From positions 405,138-469,137 of the forward strand of contig NZ_JAQOTJ010000001.1 in the NCBI RefSeq assembly GCF_028401955.1: DNA of 64,000 nucleotides. The letters run 5' to 3'. The notes beneath the pieces were generated by a model. That model had not been told where the DNA came from. It did not search any database and was given only the letters and a program-made list of their open reading frames with translations. Shown here piece by piece: positions 37,787-45,839 of the stretch (its first letter is position 1; the number at the start of each line of letters is the position of its first letter). Position numbers and translations under genes: made by a program. The stretch is from Bacillus sp. BP-3. Its GTDB lineage: Bacteria; Bacillota; Bacilli; Bacillales; Bacillaceae_G.

Positions 37787-39526
37787 TTGTTATCGGAATT
37801 ATCGATTAGAAACTTTGCTATTATAGAATCATTAAACATTTCTTTTCAAAAAGGGCTCACTGTATTAAGTGGTGAAACGGGCGCTGGAAAATCCATTATT
37901 ATTGATGCAATTAGTCTTCTTGTTGGGGGACGTGGCTCAGCGGAATTTGTACGTTATGGGACGGATAAAGCTGAAATTGAAGGGTTATTTTATATTGAAG
38001 ATGAACAGCATCCTTGTGCTATGAAAGCAGAAGAACTTGATATTGAAATTGAAGATGGCATGATCATTTTAAAACGGGATATCTCTGTCAGTGGAAAAAG
38101 TGTATGCCGTGTCAATGGAAAGCTTGTTACATTGAGTACGTTAAAGGAAATAGGGAAAACGCTTGTCGATATTCATGGACAGCATGAAACGCAAGATTTG
38201 ATGAATGAAGACCGCCATTTATTTATGCTTGATCATTTTGAGGGAGATCATATTTTAGTTCAGTTAGAAAAATATCAAAATGTGTATAGGGAATATGAGC
38301 AATTAAAAAGACAATTGCACTCTTTAACAGAGAATGAGCAACAAATGGCACATCGTCTAGATTTAATTCAATTTCAACATGAAGAGATTCGAAATGCGGA
38401 CTTGAAAATAGATGAAGAGCAAAATTTATTAGAAGAACGATTGAAGATTTCGAACTTCGAAAAGATTTATAAGGTATTGAGTGATTCGTATCGTTCATTA
38501 ACGGAAGAACGTTCTGGTTTAGATCATGTTCGAAATGCAATGAATCAAATGGAGAGCATTACGGATTTGGATATTGCATATCAAGAAAATTACGATGCGA
38601 TTGCAAATAGTTATTATTTATTAGAAGAAGTAGCTTATCAGCTCCGTGAAAAATTAGATATGATGGAGTACGATCCAAATCGTTTAGATGAAATTGAAAC
38701 ACGTTTAAATGAAATTCGTATGTTAAAGCGTAAATATGGAAATACTGTAGAAGAGATTTTAGCGTATGCGGATGAAATTGAAAAAGAGATATTTACGATT
38801 GAAAATAAAGATGTACACATTGAAACGACGAAAAAGAAACTAAAAGAAATCGAACAGCTTATAGTGAAAGAGGCGACGTTACTAAGTGATTTGCGTCATG
38901 ATCTTGCGAATCGATTAACAACGGCCATTCATCAAGAATTAAAAGAGCTGTACATGGAAAAAACAAAATTCGAAGTAATGCTAAAGAAAAAAGAAGGAAC
39001 AATTGACGATCCTCTTGTTGAGGGAGCTCCTGTCAAAATGACATATAATGGGTATGACAATGTAGAATTTTATATTTCCACGAATCCAGGAGAACCGTTA
39101 AAGCCACTTTCTAAAGTAGCTTCAGGAGGGGAATTATCCCGTATTATATTGGCGTTAAAGAGTATTTTCTCTAAACATCAAGGAGTTGCCTCTGTTATTT
39201 TCGATGAGGTAGACACCGGAGTAAGCGGACGTGTTGCGCAGGCGATTGCTGAAAAGATTTATCGCGTTTCTGTCAATTCACAAGTGCTATGTATTACACA
39301 TTTACCACAGGTTGCATCCATGGCAGATTCTCATTTATTTATTCGTAAACAAATTGCGAATGAACGCACGGTTACATCTGTTACTGTACTCAGTCAAGAT
39401 GAAAAGGTAACTGAAATTGCTCGTATGATTTCTGGTGTGGAAATTACTGACTTAACAACGGAGCATGCAAGAGAGTTGCTTTCGCAGGCGCGTTGTTTTA
39501 AACAAGCAGCAGAAGCTATCCAGTAA
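37787..39526 (+). CDS. recN: DNA repair protein RecN
   Basis: A 579-aa SMC-like ATPase in double-strand break repair. The ATPase head is split by a coiled coil: Walker A GETGAGKSIIIDAISLLVGG (near residue 30), ABC signature KVASGGELSRIILALK (near 450) and Walker B VIFDEVDTGVSGRVAQ. Residues about 150-370 are coiled coil. The TTG at 37787 (MLSELSIRNFAIIESLNISF) matches the family start and is 10 bases from GAGGTG; a GTG at 37775 in frame is possible. Confidence 0.96.
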   Translation: MLSELSIRNFAIIESLNISFQKGLTVLSGETGAGKSIIIDAISLLVGGRGSAEFVRYGTDKAEIEGLFYIEDEQHPCAMKAEELDIEIEDGMIILKRDISVSGKSVCRVNGKLVTLSTLKEIGKTLVDIHGQHETQDLMNEDRHLFMLDHFEGDHILVQLEKYQNVYREYEQLKRQLHSLTENEQQMAHRLDLIQFQHEEIRNADLKIDEEQNLLEERLKISNFEKIYKVLSDSYRSLTEERSGLDHVRNAMNQMESITDLDIAYQENYDAIANSYYLLEEVAYQLREKLDMMEYDPNRLDEIETRLNEIRMLKRKYGNTVEEILAYADEIEKEIFTIENKDVHIETTKKKLKEIEQLIVKEATLLSDLRHDLANRLTTAIHQELKELYMEKTKFEVMLKKKEGTIDDPLVEGAPVKMTYNGYDNVEFYISTNPGEPLKPLSKVASGGELSRIILALKSIFSKHQGVASVIFDEVDTGVSGRVAQAIAEKIYRVSVNSQVLCITHLPQVASMADSHLFIRKQIANERTVTSVTVLSQDEKVTEIARMISGVEITDLTTEHARELLSQARCFKQAAEAIQ

Positions 39527-39541
39527 TGGATAGCTTTTTTG
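39513..39541 (+). terminator. recN terminator
   Basis: AAGCTATCCA and TGGATAGCTT form a 10-bp stem with a GTAA loop that overlaps the stop codon, followed by T-run. Confidence 0.92.
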
Positions 39542-39654
39542 TTAACAGTAATGATTTCTTAATTCTTCCGGTTATAAAGAGATGATAGCAAGGAGACATT
39601 AAAAAGTGAAGCCGCTTGGCTGAATGTGGGTTAGGAGCGAGGAGAGTGAAAAGT

Positions 39655-40947
39655 TTGAAATTAGAGAAATTTCGAAAAATCATAGGGATTTGTCTCCTTG
39701 TTTCACTTGTCTTTATTGGGTGTTATAAACCGCTTCGTGAGTTTATTTCATTTCCAAAGCAACTTGTTATATTTCAAAATCAAGATTCAAAAGTATCTTC
39801 TTTGCCTGTATTTCAAACAAAATCAACTGATGAAACAATTTTTACGATTGCTTCTGGGCTTGCTAGTGAAAAAACAATTTCAGTAAATGCACATCAAAGT
39901 GGAGAAGCTGATATGGTTTATGAGCTTGCAGGATTACCTGTGAAAAAAGTAAATGTGAAAGTACTAAAAGATTTCAAAGTAATTCCAGGTGGACAATCAA
40001 TTGGTGTGAAATTAAATGCAAAAGGGGTACTTGTTGTAGGACATCATTTAATTCAAACAGAAAAAGGAAAAGTATCTCCAGGTGAGCTCGCAGGTGTACA
40101 AGTAGGGGATATGATTACTGAAATAAATGGTAAAACAATTGAACGAATGAGTGATATTGCACCATTTATTCATAATAGCGGGAAAACAGGGGAATCGCTT
40201 AATCTTGTTTTGCTAAGAGAGGGAAAATATATTCGAACAAAATTAACTCCACAAAAAGATGGTGGAGAACAGTCGTATCGAATTGGGTTGTACATTCGTG
40301 ACTCAGCTGCAGGTATTGGAACGATGACATTCATTCATCCAGAATCAATGAAATACGGCGCGCTCGGTCATGTGATTTCTGACAATGATACGAAAAAACC
40401 AATTCAAGTTGAAGATGGACAAATCGTTCGTTCGACAGTAACATCTATTGAACGTGGGAGCAATGGAGATCCAGGTGAGAAATTAGCAAGATTTTCACCA
40501 GATCATGAAGTTGTTGGTAATATTACAACGAATAGTCCATTTGGTATTTTTGGTAAGTTAAATACAGAAATGAAAAATGGAATTATGGATGAAGCGCTTC
40601 CGATTGCCCTTTCTCATCAAGTGAAAGAAGGACCTGCGAAAATCTTGACAGTTATCGATCAAGATAAAGTAGAAGCGTTCGATATAGAAATTGTAAGTAC
40701 AGTTCCGCAAAAGTTTCCTGCAACAAAAGGAATGGTTGTAAAGATTACAGATAAACGCTTATTAGAAAAAACAGGTGGAATCGTACAAGGAATGAGTGGT
40801 AGTCCAATTGTACAAGATGGAAAATTAGTTGGGGCTGTAACGCACGTATTCGTAAATGATCCAACATCTGGATATGGTGTTCATATTGAGTGGATGCTAC
40901 ATGAAGCAGGGATCAATATTTATACAGATCAGAAAAAAGCAAGCTGA
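39655..40947 (+). CDS. spoIVB: SpoIVB serine peptidase
   Basis: A 430-aa forespore-secreted S55 peptidase. It cleaves SpoIVFA across the intermembrane space and so triggers pro-sigma-K processing. A signal anchor ([16 protein letters not shown]) is followed by a PDZ domain (about residues 105-190; [20 protein letters not shown]) and the peptidase domain, with His in [13 protein letters not shown] and Ser in [20 protein letters not shown]. The TTG at 39655 is favoured by GGAG spacing; a GTG at 39646 is the alternative. The order recN-spoIVB-spo0A is conserved. Confidence 0.95.
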   Translation: MKLEKFRKIIGICLLVSLVFIGCYKPLREFISFPKQLVIFQNQDSKVSSLPVFQTKSTDETIFTIASGLASEKTISVNAHQSGEADMVYELAGLPVKKVNVKVLKDFKVIPGGQSIGVKLNAKGVLVVGHHLIQTEKGKVSPGELAGVQVGDMITEINGKTIERMSDIAPFIHNSGKTGESLNLVLLREGKYIRTKLTPQKDGGEQSYRIGLYIRDSAAGIGTMTFIHPESMKYGALGHVISDNDTKKPIQVEDGQIVRSTVTSIERGSNGDPGEKLARFSPDHEVVGNITTNSPFGIFGKLNTEMKNGIMDEALPIALSHQVKEGPAKILTVIDQDKVEAFDIEIVSTVPQKFPATKGMVVKITDKRLLEKTGGIVQGMSGSPIVQDGKLVGAVTHVFVNDPTSGYGVHIEWMLHEAGINIYTDQKKAS

Positions 40948-40973
40948 ACTTTGTATTCAGCTTGTTTTTTTGT
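40936..40973 (+). terminator. spoIVB terminator
   Basis: AAGCAAGCTGAA and TTCAGCTTGTTT form the stem around CTTTGTA, followed by a T-run. Confidence 0.88.
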
Positions 40974-41198
40974 TTGTTTTTTAAAGTTGGGAAGAGAAGA
41001 AATCTCCTGATTGATAAAAAATTTCTTGTAAAGCCGTTGAAATGTTACAAAAGATTCGCAACGGGTGTTTTTTGTTGTAAAATAAAAGTAGAGCATGCAT
41101 ATTCGGCTGTAATCATATGATGGAATATGTAAAAGAACACTAAGAAATGGACGATAAAAATCTTTTTTTGTGATTTTTTCGGAATTTAAGAAAGTTTT

Positions 41199-41232
41199 AA
41201 AGGGGATTTTCACATAATTGTCGAACAATTCA
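41199..41232 (+). promoter_or_regulatory. Candidate sigma-H promoter with 0A box before spo0A
   Basis: AAAGGGGATTTT and GAACAATT, spaced about 12 bases, resemble a sigma-H promoter. TGTCGAA at 41219-41225 is a perfect 0A box (TGNCGAA), overlapping the -10 region. Spo0A control of its own promoter is well known in Bacillus. The remaining part of the 40948-41291 gap holds the spoIVB terminator and nothing else that I can support. Confidence 0.6.
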
Positions 41233-41291
41233 TGTAGTCTAGAAGGTAATACTTTCTGCCGGGAGAAATCATTAGTTAGGGAGGAAAAGCT

Positions 41292-42086
41292 GTGGAGAAA
41301 ATTAAAGTGTGTCTCGTGGATGATAATAAAGAACTTGTATCTATGTTAGAGAGTTATGTTGCTGCTCAGGATGATATGGAAGTGATTGGTGTAGCGTATA
41401 ATGGTCAAGAGTGCTTAAATTTATTAAAAGAAAGACAACCGGATGTACTTGTTCTCGATATTATTATGCCGCATTTAGATGGTCTCGCAGTACTAGAAAA
41501 AATGCGTCATATTGATCGTTTTAAACAACCGAATGTAATTATGTTAACAGCGTTTGGACAGGAGGATGTGACGAAAAAGGCTGTTGATTTGGGGGCGTCA
41601 TATTTTATCTTAAAACCATTTGATATGGAAAATTTAACGAGTCATATTCGTCAAGTTAGTGGAAAATCAAGCGCTACCATTAAACGACCGCTATCAGCTT
41701 TTCGTTCTGTAACAACATCTGATGGAAAACCGAAAAATTTAGATGCGAGCATTACGAGTATCATTCATGAAATTGGTGTACCAGCTCATATTAAAGGATA
41801 CATGTATTTGCGCGAGGCAATTTCTATGGTCTATAACGACATTGAATTGCTTGGATCAATTACAAAAGTACTATATCCTGATATCGCAAAGAAATATAAT
41901 ACAACAGCAAGTCGTGTAGAACGTGCAATTCGTCATGCGATTGAAGTTGCTTGGAGCCGTGGGAATATTGAGTCCATTTCTTCTTTATTTGGCTATACAG
42001 TATCCATGTCAAAAGCAAAGCCGACGAATTCCGAATTCATCGCGATGGTGGCGGATAAGTTAAGGCTTGAACATAAAGCGAGTTAA
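41292..42086 (+). CDS. spo0A: Sporulation master regulator Spo0A
   Basis: A 264-aa response regulator. The receiver domain (1-120) has the acidic pocket in [10 protein letters not shown], the phosphorylated Asp in [18 protein letters not shown], and Thr and Lys in [10 protein letters not shown] and YFILKPFD. The C-terminal DNA-binding domain contains [18 protein letters not shown] and [20 protein letters not shown]. The start is GTG with AGGGAGG upstream. The protein is complete, but codons 248 to the stop form the 55-bp attL of a mobile element, so its 3' untranslated region and terminator now come from the element. Confidence 0.98.
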   Translation: MEKIKVCLVDDNKELVSMLESYVAAQDDMEVIGVAYNGQECLNLLKERQPDVLVLDIIMPHLDGLAVLEKMRHIDRFKQPNVIMLTAFGQEDVTKKAVDLGASYFILKPFDMENLTSHIRQVSGKSSATIKRPLSAFRSVTTSDGKPKNLDASITSIIHEIGVPAHIKGYMYLREAISMVYNDIELLGSITKVLYPDIAKKYNTTASRVERAIRHAIEVAWSRGNIESISSLFGYTVSMSKAKPTNSEFIAMVADKLRLEHKAS

Positions 42087-42087
42087 A
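42033..42087 (+). repeat. attL: 55-bp direct repeat at the 3' end of spo0A
   Basis: The 55 bases starting GAATTCATCGCGATGGTGGC and ending AAAGCGAGTTAAA are identical to 56999-57053. They encode the last 17 residues ([17 protein letters not shown]) and stop of Spo0A. The bases flanking both copies differ (C and G here; A and A at the other end). A tyrosine recombinase gene lies next to it. Confidence 0.95.
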
Positions 42088-42185
42088 GGTAGACATAGCA
42101 AAGGATTTACTCTTTAGTGAAACCGACGAATTCTTGAAATCTATACTCAATATCAATTTTAAAACCAATAAACTTTTCACTCAAT

Positions 42186-42223
42186 GACCAATGAATTTTA
42201 TGATTCGTTGGTCTTTTTATTTT
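42186..42223 (+). terminator. Element-borne terminator downstream of spo0A
   Basis: GACCAATGAA and TTCGTTGGTC pair (one G-U) around TTTTATGA, followed by TTTTTATTTTG. It lies 99 bases beyond attL, inside the element, and should now terminate spo0A transcripts. Confidence 0.88.
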
Positions 42224-42243
42224 GTCAAAAAGGAGTGAAGAAA

Positions 42244-43220
42244 TTGAAGTTAACTGAGTTAGAATTCCACTTGGAGGATTTTTTAGTGTACTGTCAATCC
42301 AAAAATTTATCTCGAAAAACTTTGTCATCTTATGAACAATCATTGAAGTTATTTATTCTCTATTTAAAGAATGAATATGAGATTGGGGACCCAAACAAAG
42401 TGAAGACTGGACACATTAGACAGTATATGAAGTATGTACAAGAGAGAGGGAAGTATACAGTCATTGGGAATGAGAAGAACAGGAAGAAAAATTGTCCAGA
42501 AAATAGAACGGATTATAAAAAAAAGTAAGTAATGTGACAATAAATAACTACATTAGAAATATAAAAGTTTTCTTTAATTGGTTAACTAGTGAGAATGAAA
42601 TTAGAAAGAATCCTGTCGAGACAATCGAGCAAATAAAAACTGAAAGAAGACAAAAAGTTGGAATCTCAGAAGAAGAATTTAGATCATTATTGGATCAATT
42701 TGATTTCACGAAATTTCATGGTTATAGAAACAAAGTTATTGTTATGTTACTTCAGGATACAGGAATGCGTATAGGAGAATGTCTAGCGTTGGATGTAGAG
42801 AGTATCGACTTTAAACATCGAATGATACTGCTAACGCAGACAAAAGGAAGAAAGGAACGGTATGTATATTTTAGCCAACAAATGGGACGAGAGTTAAGAC
42901 ATTATATAAAGTTTAAAGATAGACATACATCAGTAAGCCTTCTTTTTCCTACAACTAAAAATACTGAAATGACCATTCCATCATTTGAAAAACAGTTAAA
43001 ACAAGCAGGAGCAAGAATTGGATTAGCTGTGCATCCTCATCAACTAAGAAATAACTTTGCAAGACAGTTTTTGATGAATGGTGGAGATTTATATACTCTA
43101 AGTAGAATTTTAGGACATTCGTCTGTAACAGTTACAGAACAAGCTTATTTAGATTTAACTAGGGAAGAAATAGCGAAAAAATATCAACAGCATTCTCCTT
43201 TAGCAAAGTGGAGGATTTGA
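42244..43220 (+). CDS. XerC/D-type tyrosine integrase, split by a -1 frameshift site
   Basis: Two frames make one integrase. The first, 42244-42528, starts at TTG behind AAGGAG and encodes the core-binding domain (LEDFLVYCQSKNLSRKTLSS; TGHIRQYMKYVQERGKYTV), ending NRTDYKKK and TAA. The second, in the -1 frame, runs to 43220 and holds the catalytic domain: Arg in TGMRIGECLAL, Lys in LTQTKGRKERY, HxxR in HPHQLRNNFARQ, His in LGHSSV and Tyr in EQAYLDL. At the junction, A AAA AAG TAA (42519-42528) is an exact slippery heptamer next to a stop. A -1 shift gives DYKKKVSNVTINNYIRNIKV, which reads naturally. Programmed frameshifting, slippage in the A8 run, or a disabling indel or sequence error are all possible. 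It should act at the adjacent att. Confidence 0.85.
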
Positions 43221-43224
43221 AGTG

Positions 43225-43253
43225 TTTACGAACGTTTGTTCGTGTATTAAAAT
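43225..43253 (+). promoter_or_regulatory. LexA-type SOS box within a candidate promoter
   Basis: CGAACGTTTGTTCG at 43229-43242 matches the Bacillus LexA consensus CGAACRNRYGTTYG at 13 of 14 positions. It starts inside a TTTACG -35-like sequence (43225) and fills most of the 17-base spacer to TAAAAT (43248). It begins 8 bases after the integrase stop and is 140 bases upstream of the replication-initiator-like gene. Confidence 0.75.
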
Positions 43254-43257
43254 AAAT

Positions 43258-43300
43258 AAAAGAGATGGTATATGAGTTTGGCCGCTCCACCATCTCTTAA
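43258..43300 (+). other. Leader hairpin upstream of the replication gene
   Basis: AAGAGATGG and CCATCTCTT can pair over a 21-base loop. No clear T-run follows, so it may be a leader structure or a weak integrase terminator. Confidence 0.4.
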
Positions 43301-43381
43301 TAAATAAGAGCAGAAGAATAACTTCTACATCAGTATTATATGTAGTCTTTTTCTTCTGTGTCAAGGAGAGTAGAGAGAAGC

Positions 43382-44272
43382 ATGAAACTAATATCAGTTT
43401 TAAGTGGGAACGGATTTGTCATGTATAACAAAGAGCTAGCTCATACGGTATCAGTTAACGGAGCTATTATTTTTGGACAGTTATGTTCAAGTTACGAAAG
43501 CTTTGCTAATAAAGGTATGCTAACAGTTAAAGAGGGAAAAGAGTATTTCTTTTTAACGAGTGACACTTTGGAAGAAGAAACAGCTCTGTCATATAAACAG
43601 CAGTTAAAAGCTATTAAGGAATTAGAGCAAGCTGGTTATATTGAAACTAAGGTTATGGGAGTACCTTCTAAGAAGTACTTTAGTATCACAGACAAGATTG
43701 TTCAAGAATTACTTTCGGAGGTAAATCCTAGCTCTGACAAAAGGGAAGACCTGGATGTATCAACAAATCCAGAGATAGCACAGCAAGATGGGAGCTCTAG
43801 CCTTGACCAAAGGGAAACCCTAGCATTACCCAAAGGTGACGGCAAGCCTGTACAAAAGGGATCAACTATTAAAAAGAAAAATAAAAAAGAACAAGATAAA
43901 AATAATAAAGATAATATTATTGTTAACAATAACGCTGACGCTCAATTTAACAATTCTACTTTGAATATGAATAAAATGTCTCTTTTTAAACAGAAGACTT
44001 TAGAAGCGGTACATAAATATCAATCAGAATTTAGTATTGGAAGATGGGATAAGAAAACATACTTAGATATTGTAAATAAATTTATGTCCGAAGCTATTGA
44101 ACGAAGAATTCATTTAGAAGTTAAATGCGTTGATTCGTACGTTTATGGATTCTTGAAGAAAACAGCTCATCATCATGATATGAAGTATGGGAAAAAGAAA
44201 TTTGAAGGAAAGAGCGAGCGAATACCTTTGTATAACTGGCTTGAAGACAATAATGACGAGTTACCTTTTTAG
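43382..44272 (+). CDS. Replication-initiator-like winged-helix protein
   Basis: A 296-aa protein; the ATG at 43382 (MKLISVLSGNGFVMYNKELA) is preferred to a GTG at 43358 that lies upstream of the purine-rich site. Residues 1-105 look like a winged helix of the replication-protein type found in phages and plasmids (SVNGAIIFGQLCSSYESFAN; LSYKQQLKAIKELEQAGYIE). Residues 120-190 are a polar linker rich in Lys and Asn. The C-terminal part is helical and ends in RIPLYNWLEDNNDELPF, a tail shared by phage replication proteins. It probably binds the element origin. Control by the upstream SOS box is inferred. Confidence 0.7.
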   Translation: MKLISVLSGNGFVMYNKELAHTVSVNGAIIFGQLCSSYESFANKGMLTVKEGKEYFFLTSDTLEEETALSYKQQLKAIKELEQAGYIETKVMGVPSKKYFSITDKIVQELLSEVNPSSDKREDLDVSTNPEIAQQDGSSSLDQRETLALPKGDGKPVQKGSTIKKKNKKEQDKNNKDNIIVNNNADAQFNNSTLNMNKMSLFKQKTLEAVHKYQSEFSIGRWDKKTYLDIVNKFMSEAIERRIHLEVKCVDSYVYGFLKKTAHHHDMKYGKKKFEGKSERIPLYNWLEDNNDELPF

Positions 44273-44397
44273 TCATTAACTAGAATAGCCCTCAGAAGAT
44301 TCAGAAAGCCCACGATTGCATTTTAATTTGAGGGATATATATTTAATTGTATTTTATTTGAAAATCATACAGATGAAAATTAGGAGGGAGAATAAAA

Positions 44398-44802
44398 ATG
44401 GTAGATGAAAAAGTGATTTTAGAGAAAATTATAAGAATTAATCGGAATACGGTTTCAGGCATCCATGAACACTTTGACAAGATTGATTCTGAAATTGGAA
44501 GAAGAATAGCTGTAATTGAAATAAATACTGATTCGCTTGTGAAAACATTAGATACGTTAGGAAAAGAGCTTAGAGAACAATATTATTCTCTAGGAAGGAG
44601 AATTGATCTTTTAGAAATGCAGGTGATTAAATATCAAAATGGGAAGGAGTTAAACGGTAAACAAGTAACATCTAAAGAAATATTAAGTATGATTGAAAAC
44701 TTAGAGAATGAAGAACGTTGGAAATTACTAAATGAGATGTATGATTTGTATTACAATAAAGATGAATCAAGAAAAGGAATTCCATTAGACTTAGATTATT
44801 GA
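44398..44802 (+). CDS. Coiled-coil hypothetical protein, 134 aa
   Basis: An ATG at 44398 follows GGAGGGAG. The protein is helical and charged throughout, with heptad-like patterns (residues 10-80; IHEHFDKIDSEIGRRIAVIE) and a C-terminal LNEMYDLYYNKDESRKGIPL segment. It has no membrane helix or catalytic motif. A short terminator-like hairpin (AGGCT-ATCT-AGCCT then T-rich) follows at 44806. Function is unknown. Confidence 0.7.
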   Translation: MVDEKVILEKIIRINRNTVSGIHEHFDKIDSEIGRRIAVIEINTDSLVKTLDTLGKELREQYYSLGRRIDLLEMQVIKYQNGKELNGKQVTSKEILSMIENLENEERWKLLNEMYDLYYNKDESRKGIPLDLDY

Positions 44803-44803
44803 T

Positions 44804-44832
44804 CAGGCTATCTAGCCTAATTTTATTTTTTG
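44804..44832 (+). terminator. Short terminator
   Basis: AGGCT and AGCCT pair around ATCT; AATTTTATTTTTT follows. Confidence 0.6.
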
Positions 44833-44920
44833 AAAAAATTTTTTGTGATTTGCTTTACGTTCTTTATCGAGAATATATAATAACCGCAGCAGAAAACAAA
44901 CTACTGGAGGTTATTCAATC

Positions 44921-45388
44921 ATGGAAACTAAACAAACTATTCAAATTTCAATTTACAATTCTAATCAAGATCGTACTAAACAATTGATAAATTCTGGTTT
45001 TGGCTCTTATTACCCACTTTCAGAATATGAATTTGTTTATGAAGCAGAAATTAGCAGTGTGGCAGACTTTATCGCCCTAACTTATCGATTCGATAAATTT
45101 GTTAAATACAAAAAGCCAACCGACAAAAATTGGTATAATGCTAAAACTATGGTAAAGCGTTTGTTTAAAAATGAAGTTGTGAATAACAAACCAATAATTA
45201 AAATTATTGAAGTTAATTGCTGGAAAGAAAAACGAGAGAAAGAATATCAAAAAAAATTAGCAGCAGAAAAACGTAGAGAAGAACGAGAAGCTCTTGCCAC
45301 TAAAAAATATTGGGAAGAATTTAGAAGAAATCCACAAATGCCTGAATTTGGTGAAGATACACAAAGCTATGGTTTTGATCGAGCTTAA
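44921..45388 (+). CDS. Hypothetical protein, 155 aa
   Basis: An ATG at 44921 has GGAGG upstream. METKQTIQISIYNSNQDRTK starts a small alpha/beta domain of about 100 residues (SGFGSYYPLSEYEFVYEAEI; KNWYNAKTMVKRLFKNEV), followed by a basic helical segment with EKREKEYQKKLAAEKRREER and a polar tail. I recognise no family. The stop overlaps a strong terminator. Confidence 0.7.
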   Translation: METKQTIQISIYNSNQDRTKQLINSGFGSYYPLSEYEFVYEAEISSVADFIALTYRFDKFVKYKKPTDKNWYNAKTMVKRLFKNEVVNNKPIIKIIEVNCWKEKREKEYQKKLAAEKRREEREALATKKYWEEFRRNPQMPEFGEDTQSYGFDRA

Positions 45389-45404
45389 TGCTCGGTCTTT
45401 TTTC
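45377..45404 (+). terminator. Rho-independent terminator
   Basis: GATCGAGC and GCTCGGTC (one G-U) pair around TTAAT, followed by TTTTTT. Confidence 0.88.
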
Positions 45405-45500
45405 TAGGAGATAACCCAGTTTTGCTTTATATAAACTGTTGATAAAGAGTACTAAGAAATTACAAGACACTTTATAATAAACGAATAGGAGTTGTTGAAA

Positions 45501-45722
45501 ATGGAAAAACAAATTCTTAAAATGTTAGAGGAAATGCAAAAGGAACAAGCAGAATTTCGAGAAGAAGTAAGAATTGGTTTCTCTGAGGTAAACAGTCGTT
45601 TAGACAGAATTGAAAAAAGACTTGATGGCACTGGCTATCAGTCTAAGCAAGTAAGAGTTGAGGACATTAAAAAAAGATTAACAACAGTCGAAAGCGATAT
45701 CTATCGAATAACAAGAAAATAA
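45501..45722 (+). CDS. Small coiled-coil protein, 73 aa
   Basis: The ATG at 45501 is nine bases after AGGAG. MEKQILKMLEEMQKEQAEFR continues as a nearly unbroken amphipathic helix, with NSRLDRIEKRLD and RLTTVESDIYRIT repeats. Such short coiled coils are common in phages and mobile elements, and often bind another protein. It directly precedes the toxin gene but ends 117 bases before it. A role as a toxin partner is possible but unproven. Confidence 0.7.
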   Translation: MEKQILKMLEEMQKEQAEFREEVRIGFSEVNSRLDRIEKRLDGTGYQSKQVRVEDIKKRLTTVESDIYRITRK

Positions 45723-45839
45723 AGCTGAAAGCACTGGTTGAAAAACTGAAGGATTCGGTTTTGCTTAATATCCGTACCAACTCTATAAATCTGTTATACT
45801 TATACTGGAAGTTTTATACATAAAAAGGGAGGAAATAAA

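Noticed and set aside
42033-42086. Disruption of spo0A by the insertion, as in skin-like developmental elements
   Set aside because: The spo0A frame is complete; the core repeat includes the native last 17 codons and stop, so no rearrangement is needed to make Spo0A.
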